A stretch of 64,000 nucleotides of DNA, from assembly GCA_012719125.1 (NCBI GenBank), contig JAAYAY010000047.1, positions 81,551 to 145,550 of the forward strand, given 5' to 3'. Below are positions 9,738 to 20,116 of the stretch, piece by piece; the first letter of the stretch is position 1, and the number at the start of each line of letters is the position of its first letter. The DNA is from Planctomycetaceae bacterium. Lineage in GTDB: Bacteria > Planctomycetota > Planctomycetia > Pirellulales > Thermoguttaceae. The notes below the pieces were generated by a model, which made no database searches, was not told the DNA's origin, and saw only the letters and a list, made by a program, of their open reading frames with translations. The translations under genes were made by a program, and so were the position numbers.

Positions 9738-9986
9738 GGCAATCGTCCTAACTTCTCGTCCAGTAGTGAGTTATCGTGAAGAAACAAGAACGGCACCCTC
9801 CCTCTCCGCCCCAGGGGCCGGTGCGCTGCTCGGAACGCATCCGTCGAGGGCAGCTAATGTGATACCAGTCGCGGGCTGATTTTTCCAGCCCTTTCGGGGA
9901 TCACTTGTCGGTTGCTTTGAGAACGGGTATTCATGAACGGGCAACTTCAACCGCAGAATGGCGGGCTCCGCCGGCACATAGCCCCA

Positions 9987-10056
9987 CATTCCAACCCGAC
10001 GTGTTAGCGAGGACAGAACACCGGCCGTCATTCCAACCCGACGCGTCAGCGAGGAC
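9987..10056. repeat. Tandem pair of a 28-bp planctomycete intergenic repeat
   Basis: Two near-identical units begin CATTCCAACCCGACG and end AGCGAGGAC, at 9987-10014 and 10029-10056, a period of 42 bases. They sit in the 380-base gap between the PfkB-type kinase and the RF-like gene. I recognise the type as a short repeat frequent between planctomycete genes. Otherwise the gap shows nothing protein-like. Confidence 0.7.
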
Positions 10057-10119
10057 GGGAGACTCCCCACGCTCGCACGCGATTCCGCTCGTTGCGCACG
10101 ATCCTCGATCCCCCAGACA

Positions 10120-10635
10120 ATGACCGACACCACCCCCCATCCCGCCGCCACCGACCCCGAACATCTCTACCGCCAGTGCCGGGTGCAGCGCCTGCGCCGC
10201 AGCGGCCCTGGCGGCCAGCACCGCAACAAGGTCGAAACGGCGATCCGCCTGGTCCATGAACCGACAGGCGTCACCGCCGAAGCCAGCGAGCGCCGCAGCC
10301 AAGAGCAGAACCGCCAACGGGCGCTCGTCCGGCTGCGAGTCAACCTGGCCCTACGGGTCCGCTGCAACTTCGCCGACGGACAGCCGGCTTCTGCCCTATG
10401 GCGATCCCGGCTGCGGGGAGGGCAGATCCACGTCAATCCCGACCACGACGACTTCCCGGCCATCCTCGCCGAAGCCCTCGATCACATCGCCGCCAAATCC
10501 TTTGACGTCAAAGCGGCCGCCGAACACCTCGGTTGCTCCACTTCGCAACTGGTCAAGCTCCTGAAGGCCGAGCCCCAGGCTTTCACGCTCGTCAATCGCC
10601 AGCGCGAATCACTCGGACTGGAGCGATTGCGGTGA
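10120..10635 (+). CDS. Peptide chain release factor-like protein (GGQ domain)
   Basis: A 171-residue protein with an RF-1-type catalytic domain: RRSGPGGQHRNKVETAIRLV at about residues 27-46 contains the GGQ tripeptide that drives peptidyl-tRNA hydrolysis. It lacks the codon-recognition domain of RF1/RF2, so a rescue role like ArfB/YaeJ, or a planctomycete-specific relative, is likely. The C-terminal third (FDVKAAAEHLGCSTSQLVKL) is helical and looks like a helix-turn-helix rather than the basic ArfB tail, so ribosome rescue is inferred, not shown. It stands alone between repeats and fucI. Confidence 0.85.
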   Translation: MTDTTPHPAATDPEHLYRQCRVQRLRRSGPGGQHRNKVETAIRLVHEPTGVTAEASERRSQEQNRQRALVRLRVNLALRVRCNFADGQPASALWRSRLRGGQIHVNPDHDDFPAILAEALDHIAAKSFDVKAAAEHLGCSTSQLVKLLKAEPQAFTLVNRQRESLGLERLR

Positions 10636-10740
10636 CATCCAGAACAAAGGAACACTAATCAACACTCATCCCCGCTAATCCTCTCATTAGCGTTGATGAG
10701 TGCCGATTAGTGTTCTTCTTGTACGCCTGTAGGCTTGGGT

Positions 10741-12540
10741 CTACCCGTAAAGCGGCCCGTAGTTGGCGCAGGCGCGGAAATCGGCGCCTTCGGGATCGGC
10801 GGTGCCGAAGGAGTTCCAGGCCGAGGGGCGGAACAGGTCCTCTTCGGGCACATTGTCCATGTAGACCGGGATCCGCAGCAGCGAGGCCATGGCGATCAGG
10901 TCGGCGCCGACATGGCCGTAGCTCATCACGCTGTGGTTGGCGCCCCAGTTGTTCATCACGGAGTAGACGTCGCGGAAGACGCCCGTGCCGGTCAGCCGCG
11001 GGGCGAACCAGGTGGTGGGCCAGGTGGGGTTGGTCCGCAGGTCGAGCTTGTCGTGGACGTCTTGCGGCAGTTCCACCGTGACGCCTTCGGCCAGTTGCAG
11101 CACCGGGCCGAGCCCCTTCACCAGGTTGATCCGGGCCATCGTGGCGGGCATGCCCCCCCTGGTGAGGAATTTGCTCGACCAGCCGCCGCCGCGGAAGTAC
11201 CCCGTTTCGCCCGCGTGCCAACGGGTGGCTTCCAGGCAGGCCTTGGCTTCCGCCTCGGAGATGTCCCACCAGGGCTTCATCGCCGGCACCCCGCCAATCT
11301 TCTGGCGTCCGGACGCATCGAGGGTGGCCGAACCCGAGTTGATCAAGTGGAGCACGCCGCCGGCCCCGTCGCCCTCGATCCGCACGCCGCTCACCCGCTC
11401 GATCGCGTCGGCGCTCCAGTAGGTTCGCAGGTCGGCGAACATCTGGGCCGTGTTGGTCAGCAGGTGCCCAAACAGCATGGTCGTGCCGTTGAGGGCGTCG
11501 TTTTCGGTAGCGAGGATATAAGGGGTTCGTCGGCCGGTCCAGTCAAACGACGAATTGAGGATCGCCTCCATGAAGTCGCCGTTGGGGAAGTGGTCGGTCC
11601 ACTGTCGCTGGCCCTGGAAACCGGCACAGATGGCATTGTGGCCATGGGCCTCCTCGCCAAAACCGGCCGCCTTGAGAGCCGGGTTGCCGACCATAAGGTC
11701 CCTGCCGATGAGGGCCATCTTCACGCAGGTTTCCCAGTCGCCGTCGAGTTGCTGGCGAGTTCGCCGGGCCGATTCCGCATTGAAATCCTTGCCTTCCTTG
11801 CAGTTGGCTTTCGTCCAGGCCAGGGCCTTCTCGTACTCGGCCTTGTCGTAGATCCCCTCATCCATGCGGCGGACGAACTCGCTCATGTCGATCGCCTCGC
11901 ACCGCATGCCCAGGTAGTCTTCGAAGAACGTCGGATCGACCATCGACCCGGCGATCCCCATCGACGTGCCGCCCATCGACAGGTACGACTTTCCTCGCAT
12001 CAACGCTACCGCCATGCCGGCCCGGGCAAACCGCAGCAGCTTGGTCCCCACGTCGTCGGGAATCGACGAATCGCTCAAGTCCTGCACGTCGCGGCCGTAG
12101 ATTCCAAAAGCCGGCAAACCCTTCTGGGTGTGCCCGGCCAGCACCGCCGCCAGATAGACCGCCCCGGGACGCTCCGTGCCGTTGAAGCCCCAGACGGCCT
12201 TGGGCGTGTGGGGGTCCATGTCCATGGTTTCCGAGCCGTAGCACCAGCAGCGCGTGACGGTGAGCGAGACGCCCACCTTCTCCCTCGCAAACTTCTCCGC
12301 CGCGGCCGCCGCTTCGGCCACGCCGCCGATGCAGGTATCGGCAATCACGCACTCGACCGGCTTGCCGTTGGGATAACGCAGATTCTGGGAAAGGAAGGCC
12401 GCCACGGACCTGGCCTGGTTCATTGTCTGTTCTTCGAGCGACTCCCGCACCCCCCCCAGCCGCCCGTCAATCGTCGGGCGAATGCCGATCTTGGGGAGGG
12501 GACCTTTCCACAGGTTCGGAACGTTGTTTTCAGTTGCCAC
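10741..12540 (-). CDS. fucI: L-fucose isomerase
   Basis: A 599-residue cytoplasmic ketol isomerase converting L-fucose to L-fuculose (also D-arabinose to D-ribulose), Mn-dependent. It matches the family length of about 590. The metal ligands known from the E. coli enzyme (Glu337, Asp361) correspond to the Glu in [10 protein letters not shown] and the Asp in FADLRTYWS; these are 24 residues apart, as in E. coli. The histidine ligand is probably in [12 protein letters not shown] at 12540 follows GGAAAGGAA and is preferred; a TTG at 12558 is the alternative. Near a GH106 rhamnosidase and sulfatase remnants, it fits use of sulfated deoxyhexose polysaccharides. No fuculokinase or aldolase is seen nearby. 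Confidence 0.93.
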   Translation of the reverse strand: MATENNVPNLWKGPLPKIGIRPTIDGRLGGVRESLEEQTMNQARSVAAFLSQNLRYPNGKPVECVIADTCIGGVAEAAAAAEKFAREKVGVSLTVTRCWCYGSETMDMDPHTPKAVWGFNGTERPGAVYLAAVLAGHTQKGLPAFGIYGRDVQDLSDSSIPDDVGTKLLRFARAGMAVALMRGKSYLSMGGTSMGIAGSMVDPTFFEDYLGMRCEAIDMSEFVRRMDEGIYDKAEYEKALAWTKANCKEGKDFNAESARRTRQQLDGDWETCVKMALIGRDLMVGNPALKAAGFGEEAHGHNAICAGFQGQRQWTDHFPNGDFMEAILNSSFDWTGRRTPYILATENDALNGTTMLFGHLLTNTAQMFADLRTYWSADAIERVSGVRIEGDGAGGVLHLINSGSATLDASGRQKIGGVPAMKPWWDISEAEAKACLEATRWHAGETGYFRGGGWSSKFLTRGGMPATMARINLVKGLGPVLQLAEGVTVELPQDVHDKLDLRTNPTWPTTWFAPRLTGTGVFRDVYSVMNNWGANHSVMSYGHVGADLIAMASLLRIPVYMDNVPEEDLFRPSAWNSFGTADPEGADFRACANYGPLYG

Positions 12541-12916
12541 GGTGATATTCCTTTCCAATCAAGACATTTGAAGATCTCAGCGAGATGCTTCCTCCGTACC
12601 TACGCACGGCACACGAACTTAACCAAACTCTCGGACCGAGACTGTCAAAAATCGAAGCCATTCCACATCTTTTGACGCCGAAGGGAGTGTACCCGCCATG
12701 GACGGCTCACAATCGGCGAATATAGCGGTTCGGACGTGAGAACGGAAGCACTGGGACGAGGTGTGTGGAATATCGACGCGAAAGCTCCCAGAGCCGGAGG
12801 GCGGAAGTCTCCGGGTGGAACCGTAATCATGGTCTCTGGGAAGTGAAAGTGGTATACGTCGCGCCACTTACGAGCAATTCGAAATCGCATTCGCTACACT
12901 CCCGAGACGCACCCCG
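12541..12916. other. Intergenic stretch, nothing recognised
   Basis: About 375 bases upstream of fucI. It must contain the fucI promoter, but no clear motif, repeat or protein-like frame is visible. Confidence 0.35.
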
Positions 12917-13328
12917 ATGTCAGGATCGTCATCCGTCTGCGAAGAGAACCACGCTCATTATCAGAGGTCTACGAAGGGAGACGCGTGGGGACGGGTGGCC
13001 CTGCGTGAACGTGAAAACCAAGGCCACCCGTCCTGCCGGGAGACTCGACCACCTGTTGAATCGGACAAGGTGCTTCTCGGAGAACGTGGCCCCCTGACCG
13101 AGAAAGGCGTTCGAGCACTGTACGACAAGATATTCGGCAATCTGCGGAATCAAGTTGCACCCTGACTTGCCGAGGCACACCACGGGCTACAAGTTCCTTG
13201 AGGACAACGGGAGTGATCTGGTCTCATTGGCACAGATCTTGGGTCACGAGAGTCTCAACACAACCAAGCGGTATGTCCAGCGAACGGAGGAACAACTGGG
13301 TGAAGCGTGCGAGCGGCTGAGCTATTAG
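12917..13328 (+). pseudogene. Tyrosine recombinase (integrase) remnant, frameshifted
   Basis: The first frame ends GERGPLTEKGVRALYDKI, which matches the segment before the catalytic box of XerC/phage-type integrases. The match jumps one frame near 13150 and continues IKLHPDLPRHTTGYKFLE, then LAQILGHESLNTTKRYVQ, ending in ERLSY and TAG at 13326. The box II Arg-His, the LGH and the nucleophilic Tyr are still readable, but the usual His before the Arg reads Asp. With the frame break and no N-terminal core-binding domain, it is a dead gene. It marks an old integration site at the edge of the degraded 13-24 kb region. Confidence 0.75.
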
Positions 13329-13768
13329 GGCTGAATATCTTGCCCCCATGCTTCATGCATAGACTTCCACTGTTCCCGCCACTTGTTCATGTACTGCCGT
13401 CCGTGAGGTCCGGTCTCTGCCAGCCGCTCACCAATCCACTCGATTGTGTCCAGATCAACTTCTCCTTGTAGTTTCTCGTCCAGTTGCTCTTCGAAGCGGC
13501 ACATCGCTTCATAGCTGGTGTGTCCCTCCGAGAAACAGATGTTGCAGTGGGCAATGCTTGCCCAGGCAACGCACTCCGTCCATGCCTCCTCACTAACGTT
13601 CTCTGGTCGTCGTTGTTGCAGTGAACTGATTTTCTCGTTGATCCGGTATGATCGGCGGTTATATCTAATCTGCGGCACGGCATTCGACGCAATCCAAACG
13701 AGGAAGCCGATGACGAGAATGAGCAGGACGAGACAACCGATGTGAAGAGACCGATCTTGCGTTTGCAT
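13325..13768 (-). CDS. Small membrane-anchored protein of unknown function
   Basis: A 147-residue protein with one N-terminal membrane segment (HIGCLVLLILVIGFLVWIA, about residues 9-27), followed by a soluble helical domain rich in Trp, Glu and Arg. It starts at ATG 13768. Its stop overlaps the stop of the integrase remnant by four bases in convergent orientation. Cysteines occur in the region EAWTECVAWASIAHCNICFS. I do not recognise a family; the soluble part presumably faces the periplasm. Confidence 0.6.
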   Translation of the reverse strand: MQTQDRSLHIGCLVLLILVIGFLVWIASNAVPQIRYNRRSYRINEKISSLQQRRPENVSEEAWTECVAWASIAHCNICFSEGHTSYEAMCRFEEQLDEKLQGEVDLDTIEWIGERLAETGPHGRQYMNKWREQWKSMHEAWGQDIQP

Positions 13769-13865
13769 GACAGCAGTCTAGCACCAAACACGCCAATCAA
13801 CAATCGTGACCTTGATCCGGGAGTGGCAGATACCCTCCACGGACGGATAAAGAGGTCGATAGTCT

Positions 13866-14951
13866 TTGTTATGGCTTGGGGGGGCAGCCGGCCCACTCCC
13901 GCCTGATCCCCTTACCGCGACTGCGCCGGCGCTCGATAACGGCAACGACCAGGCCGCGATGGTCTCCCTCGACTTGATCTCCGTTTCCCAGAAGCTGATG
14001 GAGGGTGTTCGCGAGCGTCTCAAGACCACCCTGCCCGAACTCGACGCCCGCAACCTGCTGCTGAACGCCACCCATACCCGCACCGCGCCGGACGTCGACG
14101 GCGCCTATGAGATCCCCGCGGGCGTGATGACCTCCGCCGAATACTTCGACTTCCTTGCCGACTCGGTAACCGACACAGCCGTGCGTGCGTGGCGGGCGCG
14201 ACGGCCGGCCGGAGTGAGCTGGGCCCTCGGACACGCGGTGATCGGCTACAACCGGCGCGCCTCCTTCGCCGACGGACGCTCCGTCATGTATGGCCCCCTC
14301 GCCCGGCCCGATTTCCTTGGCTTTGAGGGCTACGAGGATCATGCCCTGGAAATGCTCTTCTTCTGGACGCCCGATCGCAAACTGACTGGCATCGGCATCA
14401 ACGTCGCTTGCCCGGCCCAGGCCCTTGGACGAGAGCGCTTCGTCTCCGCCGACTTCTGGCACGACGCCCGGGTCGAACTCCGGCGGCGTTACGGCGACGA
14501 CCTGTTCGTCTTCCCCATGATCGGCGCGGCCGGAGACCAGTCGCCTCACGTCCAGCTCCGCCAAGCGGCCGAGGCGAAAATGCGCGAGCGGCTAGGAATT
14601 TCTGTGACCGGCCAGATCGCCCGTCGTATTGCGCAGGCCGTCGAAGAAGTCTATCCGGCCGCCGCCGAGTTTCCCATGGAACTGCACGTCATCCGCTTGG
14701 GCGATGTCGCGCTCGCCACAAACCCGTTCGAGCTTTTCCTGGACTTCGGCCTGCGGATGAAAGCCCGCAGCCGGGCCGAACTGACCTTCGTCATCCAGCT
14801 CGCCTGCAGCGAAGGCGACTATCTGCCCACCGCCAAGGCCGTAGCCGGAGGCGGCTACGGCGCGGAGATCGCCAGCAACCTCGTGGGGCCGGAAGGCGGC
14901 CAAGTGCTGGTCGACCGCACCGTGGCCCTGATTAACTCGCTTTTCGAGTAG
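13866..14951 (+). pseudogene. Neutral ceramidase-like gene lacking its 5' end
   Basis: The product resembles planctomycete proteins of the neutral/alkaline non-lysosomal ceramidase family (PF04734-like). ALDNGNDQAAMVSLDLISVS and LLLNATHTRTAPDVDG contain the His-rich metal site. The C-terminal half has FPMIGAAGDQSPHV and GDVALATNPFELF. Family members start roughly 50-70 residues earlier with a signal peptide and an ITPP-type segment. Here an in-frame TAG at 13860 directly precedes the open frame, and only a TTG start (13866) is available. The N-terminus has been lost, so activity is doubtful. It could be translated as an unsecreted 361-residue protein. Confidence 0.65.
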
Positions 14952-14980
14952 TCGGTGGGTGGCCCTGTGAACCGTTCATC

Positions 14981-15059
14981 GTGTGCCACTGTCTACTTGT
15001 TGGCAGTGTGATCACTTGATCCTCGTTCAGGCACTGTCAACAAGTAGACAGTGGCACAC
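14981..15059. repeat. Long palindrome, 28-bp arms with one mismatch
   Basis: The left arm 14981-15008 (starting GTGTGCCACTGTCTACTTGT) and the right arm 15032-15059 (ending CAAGTAGACAGTGGCACAC) are reverse complements with one mismatch, separated by 23 bases. The palindrome lies 30 bases after the ceramidase-like stop. It could act as a terminator, but its arm length and GC-poor core suggest a REP- or MITE-like mobile palindrome. The rest of 14952-15378 holds nothing protein-like. Confidence 0.8.
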
Positions 15060-15626
15060 GGTGGTTGCTCCTGACGGTCGATCAAGGCTACCCGTCCCGC
15101 ACCCGAGCCGGAGGTAACGCACAAAGGCGATGGCTTTCGTCTTCACCATACGCTTCGAGCGGATGAACCAGATGATTCTTTGGTTGCGGCCGATGCGAAG
15201 CGAGGCCGCGTTGGGGGGCAAAGGAGGGGGAAAAGAAAATGGGGAAAGGAAGATGAAGAGTTGGCGGTTCTGGGGACGCCATACGCGAATGTCACTTCGG
15301 TGGCTATGGGTTGTGTAGGACGTCCGCTCCCCGGATCAAGATCCGGTGGGACGCGCGGCGTCAACGTCCCGCTCGATATTAGACCTGTCCCGCAAGTGTG
15401 GTATCGATCCAATTGAGAACTTCGGCAGACAACCCAAGGTTCGGATCATCACGGACGTCAGACAAATGCGGCGATTCGCTTTCACAACGAAGATGATATA
15501 GGGTGTCATGCTCCACCTGACGCAACCCTTCAATCCAAGATGGGTAAGCGTCCACCACAACCATTCTTGACGGCTGGCTTATGCTGAGGGTTTTCCGGAA
15601 TTGCCCTGACAGCAAGGAGCCAGAGC

Positions 15627-15835
15627 ATGTCACGCAGAGCCGACCGCAGCAGGCAGTAAGAGTGGGAAGAACGTTTCCGGCGATTCGAGAAATCGTCTCA
15701 GACGGTCGCCGATTTCTGCCGGGCGGAGGGGGTGTGCCAGGCGTCGTTCTACTACTGGAAGAAGAAGCTGCCCAGCGGCAGTCGCCTGCGTCCGCGTGCC
15801 GGGCGGCGTCGACGATCCGTCCGGCGTGCCCATGG
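15627..15835 (+). pseudogene. IS66-type TnpA fragment with nonsense codon
   Basis: Translation from ATG 15627 (behind AGGAG) reads MSRRADRSRQ, then an in-frame TAA, then EWEERFRRFEKSSQTVADFC and RAEGVCQASFYYWKKKL. This is the start of the small helix-turn-helix protein (TnpA, Orf1) of IS66-family elements. Similarity stops near 15835, where the sulfatase remnant begins on the other strand. TnpB and TnpC are absent, so this is a fossil of an insertion. Confidence 0.7.
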
Positions 15836-16748
15836 CTGGTGGCATTGCAGAAGCCGCCGTTGTCGGAGGTGAAGATGACGACGGTGTTTTCCGTCAAGCC
15901 AAGCTCTTTCAGTGTATCGAGCACTCGGCCGACGCTCTGGTCGACGCTCTCGACCATGGCCGCATATTCCGGCTTGCCCTGGCGATCGGTCTCGGCGATC
16001 TTCTCGTACTCGGCAATCATCTCCGGCTTCGCCTGAAGCGGCGTGTGGACCGCGTAATGGGGGTAGTGGAGGAAGAAGCGACGCCCGCGGTTCTCGCCGA
16101 TGAACTTGACCGCTTCATCCGTCAGCCGATCGATGAGGTACTTGCCCGCCCGGCCGTCGGGCAGCACATTCCATTTGGCACGCAGCCCGGTGGTCGGGAT
16201 CGCCCAATCGCCGTCATAAGGAAAGAAGTAGCTGCCCGGTGCGCCGTGGGCGTTGCCGGCGATGTTCACGTCGAAGCCGTGATGCTCCGGCGAGGAGAAG
16301 GGTTCGCCGCCCAGGTGCCATTTGCCGATGCTGGCGGTCTGATAGCCGCCTTCCCGCAAGGCTTCGGTGAGGGTGAATTCTTCGAGCGGAAGAGCGCGGA
16401 CGAACCGCCCGCTCCGCAGGCGGGCCTTGGGATTCCAGCGGCCCGAAGGGAGCCAGTCGGTCAGCAGCAGCCGGGCAGGATACTTGCCCGTGAGGATTGC
16501 CGCCCGTGTGGGTGAGCAAACGGCACAGGCCGAATAGGCGTCGGTGAAGCGCATACCGTCGCGAGCCAGCCGGTCGATGTTCGGCGTCCGGTAATACGTG
16601 CTGCCCTGGCATCCGAGGTCTCGCCAGCCAAGGTCGTCGATGAGGAAGAGGACGATGTTGAGCCTGGCCGTTGGGCAGCAGAAGCAACACGGACCGCGGC
16701 CGGCGGTACCAGCAGCAGGCCGGTGAGGAGTGCGAGGGTGTGTTTCAT
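15830..16748 (-). pseudogene. Sulfatase, N-terminal half, frameshifted and truncated
   Basis: A signal peptide starts at ATG 16748 (MKHTLALLTGLLLVPPAA). A one-base shift near 16668 then moves the reading into the catalytic frame, which reads LNIVLFLIDDLGWRDLGCQG. The formylglycine signature is CAVCSPTRAAILTGKYPARL, with the CSPTR core. The metal-site phrase VVIFTSDNGGFCNATSH is the last recognisable part. Past about 15835 the frame runs on into unrelated sequence to 15379. The C-terminal half is missing and the IS66 TnpA fragment begins at the break. Two independent lesions make this a pseudogene of an arylsulfatase. Confidence 0.8.
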
Positions 16749-16873
16749 GATTCGAGTTCCATTCACGGCTTGTGTTTGGCGAGGGGAGCGTTCATGTCTG
16801 TTACTCGAGACTTGGCTGTGGTTATCGTTCTATTTCTTCCCTTTGGCCGCGTGTTTCATGGGACTTGGCGAAG

Positions 16874-17113
16874 TCACTTCGCCCTGGCTCCCTTCCTTTT
16901 CTGTTTCGCGGGCGACGGCTCGACGCCCTCGCGCGGCTTGGGTTCGGGAATCGACGCGAGGATCTTGGCAAAGCGCTGGCGAGCGGCCTTCACTCCCGGA
17001 TGGGCCGAAGCGCTCACGTCCTTGTACCCCATACCGTCGCGACTTTCGCCGCAAGTGTAGAATCGCTCGCGTTTGCCGCCCGGAGCCGTCTCCAGCACCC
17101 AACATTCGATTCA
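16874..17113 (-). pseudogene. Probable sulfatase C-terminal remnant
   Basis: The frame reads CWVLETAPGGKRERFYTCGE, then SRDGMGYKDVSASAHPG and a charged tail to the stop at 16874. It has no start codon of its own other than alternative codons and abuts the 3' end of the GH106 gene. The pattern resembles the tails of planctomycete sulfatases, but the assignment is from general resemblance only. It could equally be a fragment of an unknown protein. Confidence 0.35.
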
Positions 17114-20107
17114 TCTTGGGACCTCCGTACAGATCGTCACCGGGCCAAGCAGGCCCGAGGAGACAAGTGGGGAATCCTTCGTGTAATGACGGCACGAAGA
17201 GAAGGTGTAGCGCCCTGACGGACGTGCCGCGCCCGTCTTGAACCAGTCGGGCCACTCCAACAGCGTTTCGAAGTCTTTCCAGTTGCCGTCCAGTGGGAGT
17301 TGCTCGTCGCCGATCATACGGTTGATCCAAAGGTTGACGACGGAGATCTCCAGGTCGTTGCTCCCAGCGCGGACGGCGTCGGTGATATCCAGGCGATAGG
17401 GCGGCTTCCAGGCGATGCCGCAGTCCTTGCCGTTGAGCCGTACCCTCGCCGTCACCTCCACCGCGCCCAGGTCGAGAAACAGTCGACCGTTGCTTCGCGA
17501 AATGTTCTCCGCGATAAGCGCGACTGACGTTCGGTAGATCGCGGTGCCTGAGTAGTAGTGGATACGCGGATCTGCATGTTGGCTCCAGTCGGCCAGGTCC
17601 GCAAAGACAACCGGCTTGTCGGGACCGCCCCATTTCGGATCGAAGGAGACTCGCCAGGGGCCCGCCACCACGGTCTTCTCGGTCAATGACGGGAAGTTCT
17701 TCGCTGTGGATGCTCGCGGAGAAGGAGAACCGTTTTTCCGGAACACGACGAACCAACTTTGCATCGGTTCGAAGCGGAGGGGGACGGAGATCCGGCCGTC
17801 CTTCTCAGTGAATTCCGGCAGTTCGCGGATCGAACCGCCTTCCGGGTCCCACAGTTCCGGCCGCTTGCCCGCGATCCGGAAGGTGCATACCGTTGTCAGG
17901 GGAGAATTCTGTTGGTGGGACACGAAGTAGACGTCTGCCTCACCGATCTGCCGATGGATGTATCGCAGGTCGGCACCATCGAAATCGGGTTGCAGCCGGT
18001 CTGCGGCGAAGACTTCGGCCAGGGACTTGCCGGAGACCACACGATCGGTGTCCCATAGGGCGGCGGCGATCGTTTCGATCTCCGCGTCGCAGCCGGGATG
18101 GCCTGCCAGGCCCGGCGTGCCTTGGAGTCGCGGTCCGGCGATGACCCGGGCGCCGCCGTCGACCAACTCGCGTATCTTCCGAGCCAGCGGCAGGGTCATC
18201 CGGTCCCTGTCGGGCAATTGCAGATAGCGGTAGCTCATACCGGAAGGCAAGACGATGCGGCCGCCCTTCACTCGCATCTGCAGCACTACTTCCGACGAAC
18301 AGAGATCCAGAGCGTAACCTTTCGGCAGGTCCAACGTCATGTCGTTGACGTTCAGGGGCGCCCCTTCGCCGAACCAGTAGCACACGTCGGCCACGAATCG
18401 TCCCTGTTGGAGCAGATACTGGCAGCGCGACAGGTAGTCCGTCCAGGGCCGGCTGAATTCCCACCAGGTATTGTGCCGTTGAAAATGCTCGCCCCACTTC
18501 CGGTGCGTCAGGCCGGGAATCATGGCGTCGTACGGCTGATGGGCCGACAGGTGGAAGATCATCCGGTTGAGTCCCTCGCAGAACTTCCCATCGCCCATCG
18601 CTTTCAAGAGGAAGGGATGGTCTCGCCAGCCGCGGTCGGAGGTGAAGGCTTCGGCGCCCACCACCGGTTTGCCGTAGGTGTGCGCCGCAGAGGCCATGAC
18701 CTTGGTCGACGTTTCATAACCGCCCGGCGTGGGGAACATGTCGTCGCCCTTGGCCCAGAATTCGCTGATCGGCATATCGCTGACACCGGCGTAGGCCAGA
18801 TTGTCGATGCACAGGTGCCCGTAGGCTTCAATCGACAGCCTCATGCCGTGTTTCTGCGCCAACTCGCGAAGCCTGCCGGCATAGTTGTCGCGAATCATTT
18901 CGCTGACGGTCGTGCGGACGTCCCACAGGAACCGCTCCGACAACTCGGTGCTGCCCACCACGCGCCCTGTCAGGACCGGAAGCCACGGGCGCAGGTCGTA
19001 CCCGCGTCGCGCCTGGAACTCGGTGGGAAACGTGGCAGTCCAGTTCTGCCCCCCGGCTTCCCAACTGTCGATGTGGACAAAGCTGAGCGTCTTGCCGGCA
19101 GCCGGACCGGCGCCGTCGAAGATCTTCTTCAGGAAGCCCTCATAGTGGGACTCGATGCCGGCCGGAGAAAGCCGATCGCATTCCAGACCGACAGCCGCCG
19201 CCGGACACGGCCGGGTCATCTTGAAATTGGACGCATGCCCGCATCGGAGGACCAGCCAATTGCCGGGCGGCGCATCCCAGGTCAGGCGGCCGTCGGCCGC
19301 CATGTGGCCGGTCAAATCCACCACGCTTTCCGTCGGCGTTGCGGCACCGGACGGCGTTGGGGCGACCTCCCGGTTGCGCGGCAGTCGCCAGTCGGTTCCA
19401 GTTTTGAGATTGATTTCAGGGAGGCGATACGCCCGGGCTCGCGCTGAGGCCGGTAAGGGAATCGCCACCACGGCCACGTCTCGATAGGAATCGAGACTTT
19501 CGATCTGATCGCGAACCGTCAAACTGATCTCGGCGCCGGGCCTCAACCAGGCGGAAAGATTCTTCGGGACCGCGGGCTTCGCCAGGACCACGTTGACGGT
19601 CCCGTCCCCCTCGACTTCGGTCTCGCTCCAGTAGAGCTTCTGCATCGAGAGGTCGGGCGCGATGTGCGGACCGCCGCTGCCGTAGCCGAAATCCAGCGAC
19701 ATGTCGAATTCCATTCCCAGACGATTGCACTCCTGGATCGCCCACTGGAAAGCGTCGTGCCACTGCGGACTGAGCGCCGCCACGTTCCCTTCGGGCGCCC
19801 ACCACGGCCCGCTCACCTCCATCCACAGCACCCCTCCGACGCCGGCGCGATCGAGCGCCTCGAGGTCTGCCGTGATCCCTTCCTTGCTGATGTTGCCGTT
19901 GATCCAGAACCAATAGACCCAAGGCCGGGCGGAGGCAGGAGGATCCTCAAATCCACTGACAAACTCCGCGGATACCGATGGGCTATCCTCTCCGATAACC
20001 GGCGGCGCAGCCGGCCTCGATTCATCGGCCGCTGCATGCTGAACTGCGAGCGGCGTCAATAACACGACTGGAACAATAAGGAGGTAGGTCTTCACGGTGA
20101 CGGTCAC
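17111..20107 (-). CDS. Glycoside hydrolase family 106-like alpha-L-rhamnosidase, secreted
   Basis: A 998-residue protein with a signal peptide (TYLLIVPVVLLTPLAVQHAA) and a GTG start at 20107 behind CGGAG. The opening ARPWVYWFWINGNISKEGIT and GVGGVLWMEVSGPWWAPEGN are typical of GH106 enzymes, which release L-rhamnose from pectic or ulvan-like polysaccharides by inversion. The catalytic barrel continues with FVHIDSWEAGGQNWT and SIEAYGHLC. The C-terminus has a galactose-binding-like sandwich (RLFLDLGAVEVTARVRLNGK). It looks intact among broken sulfatase genes and has the same direction as the remnants on both sides, suggesting it once belonged to a sulfated-polysaccharide operon. Substrate inferred from family. 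Confidence 0.85.
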   Translation of the reverse strand: MTVTVKTYLLIVPVVLLTPLAVQHAAADESRPAAPPVIGEDSPSVSAEFVSGFEDPPASARPWVYWFWINGNISKEGITADLEALDRAGVGGVLWMEVSGPWWAPEGNVAALSPQWHDAFQWAIQECNRLGMEFDMSLDFGYGSGGPHIAPDLSMQKLYWSETEVEGDGTVNVVLAKPAVPKNLSAWLRPGAEISLTVRDQIESLDSYRDVAVVAIPLPASARARAYRLPEINLKTGTDWRLPRNREVAPTPSGAATPTESVVDLTGHMAADGRLTWDAPPGNWLVLRCGHASNFKMTRPCPAAAVGLECDRLSPAGIESHYEGFLKKIFDGAGPAAGKTLSFVHIDSWEAGGQNWTATFPTEFQARRGYDLRPWLPVLTGRVVGSTELSERFLWDVRTTVSEMIRDNYAGRLRELAQKHGMRLSIEAYGHLCIDNLAYAGVSDMPISEFWAKGDDMFPTPGGYETSTKVMASAAHTYGKPVVGAEAFTSDRGWRDHPFLLKAMGDGKFCEGLNRMIFHLSAHQPYDAMIPGLTHRKWGEHFQRHNTWWEFSRPWTDYLSRCQYLLQQGRFVADVCYWFGEGAPLNVNDMTLDLPKGYALDLCSSEVVLQMRVKGGRIVLPSGMSYRYLQLPDRDRMTLPLARKIRELVDGGARVIAGPRLQGTPGLAGHPGCDAEIETIAAALWDTDRVVSGKSLAEVFAADRLQPDFDGADLRYIHRQIGEADVYFVSHQQNSPLTTVCTFRIAGKRPELWDPEGGSIRELPEFTEKDGRISVPLRFEPMQSWFVVFRKNGSPSPRASTAKNFPSLTEKTVVAGPWRVSFDPKWGGPDKPVVFADLADWSQHADPRIHYYSGTAIYRTSVALIAENISRSNGRLFLDLGAVEVTARVRLNGKDCGIAWKPPYRLDITDAVRAGSNDLEISVVNLWINRMIGDEQLPLDGNWKDFETLLEWPDWFKTGAARPSGRYTFSSCRHYTKDSPLVSSGLLGPVTICTEVPR

Positions 20108-20116
20108 TCCGCGTTA

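Noticed and set aside
10735..12675. Long plus-strand frame opposite fucI
   Set aside because: FucI has all metal ligands and the correct length; the opposite frame is low-complexity.
15379..15567. Protein-like minus-strand tail (VVVDAYPSWIEGLRQVEHD)
   Set aside because: It may be the end of another deleted gene, but it is too short and unrecognised, and is only reached by read-through from the sulfatase fragment.
16830..17756. 308-codon minus-strand open frame over the GH106 3' end
   Set aside because: Frame-shifted shadow of GH106; the GH106 frame is family-like throughout.
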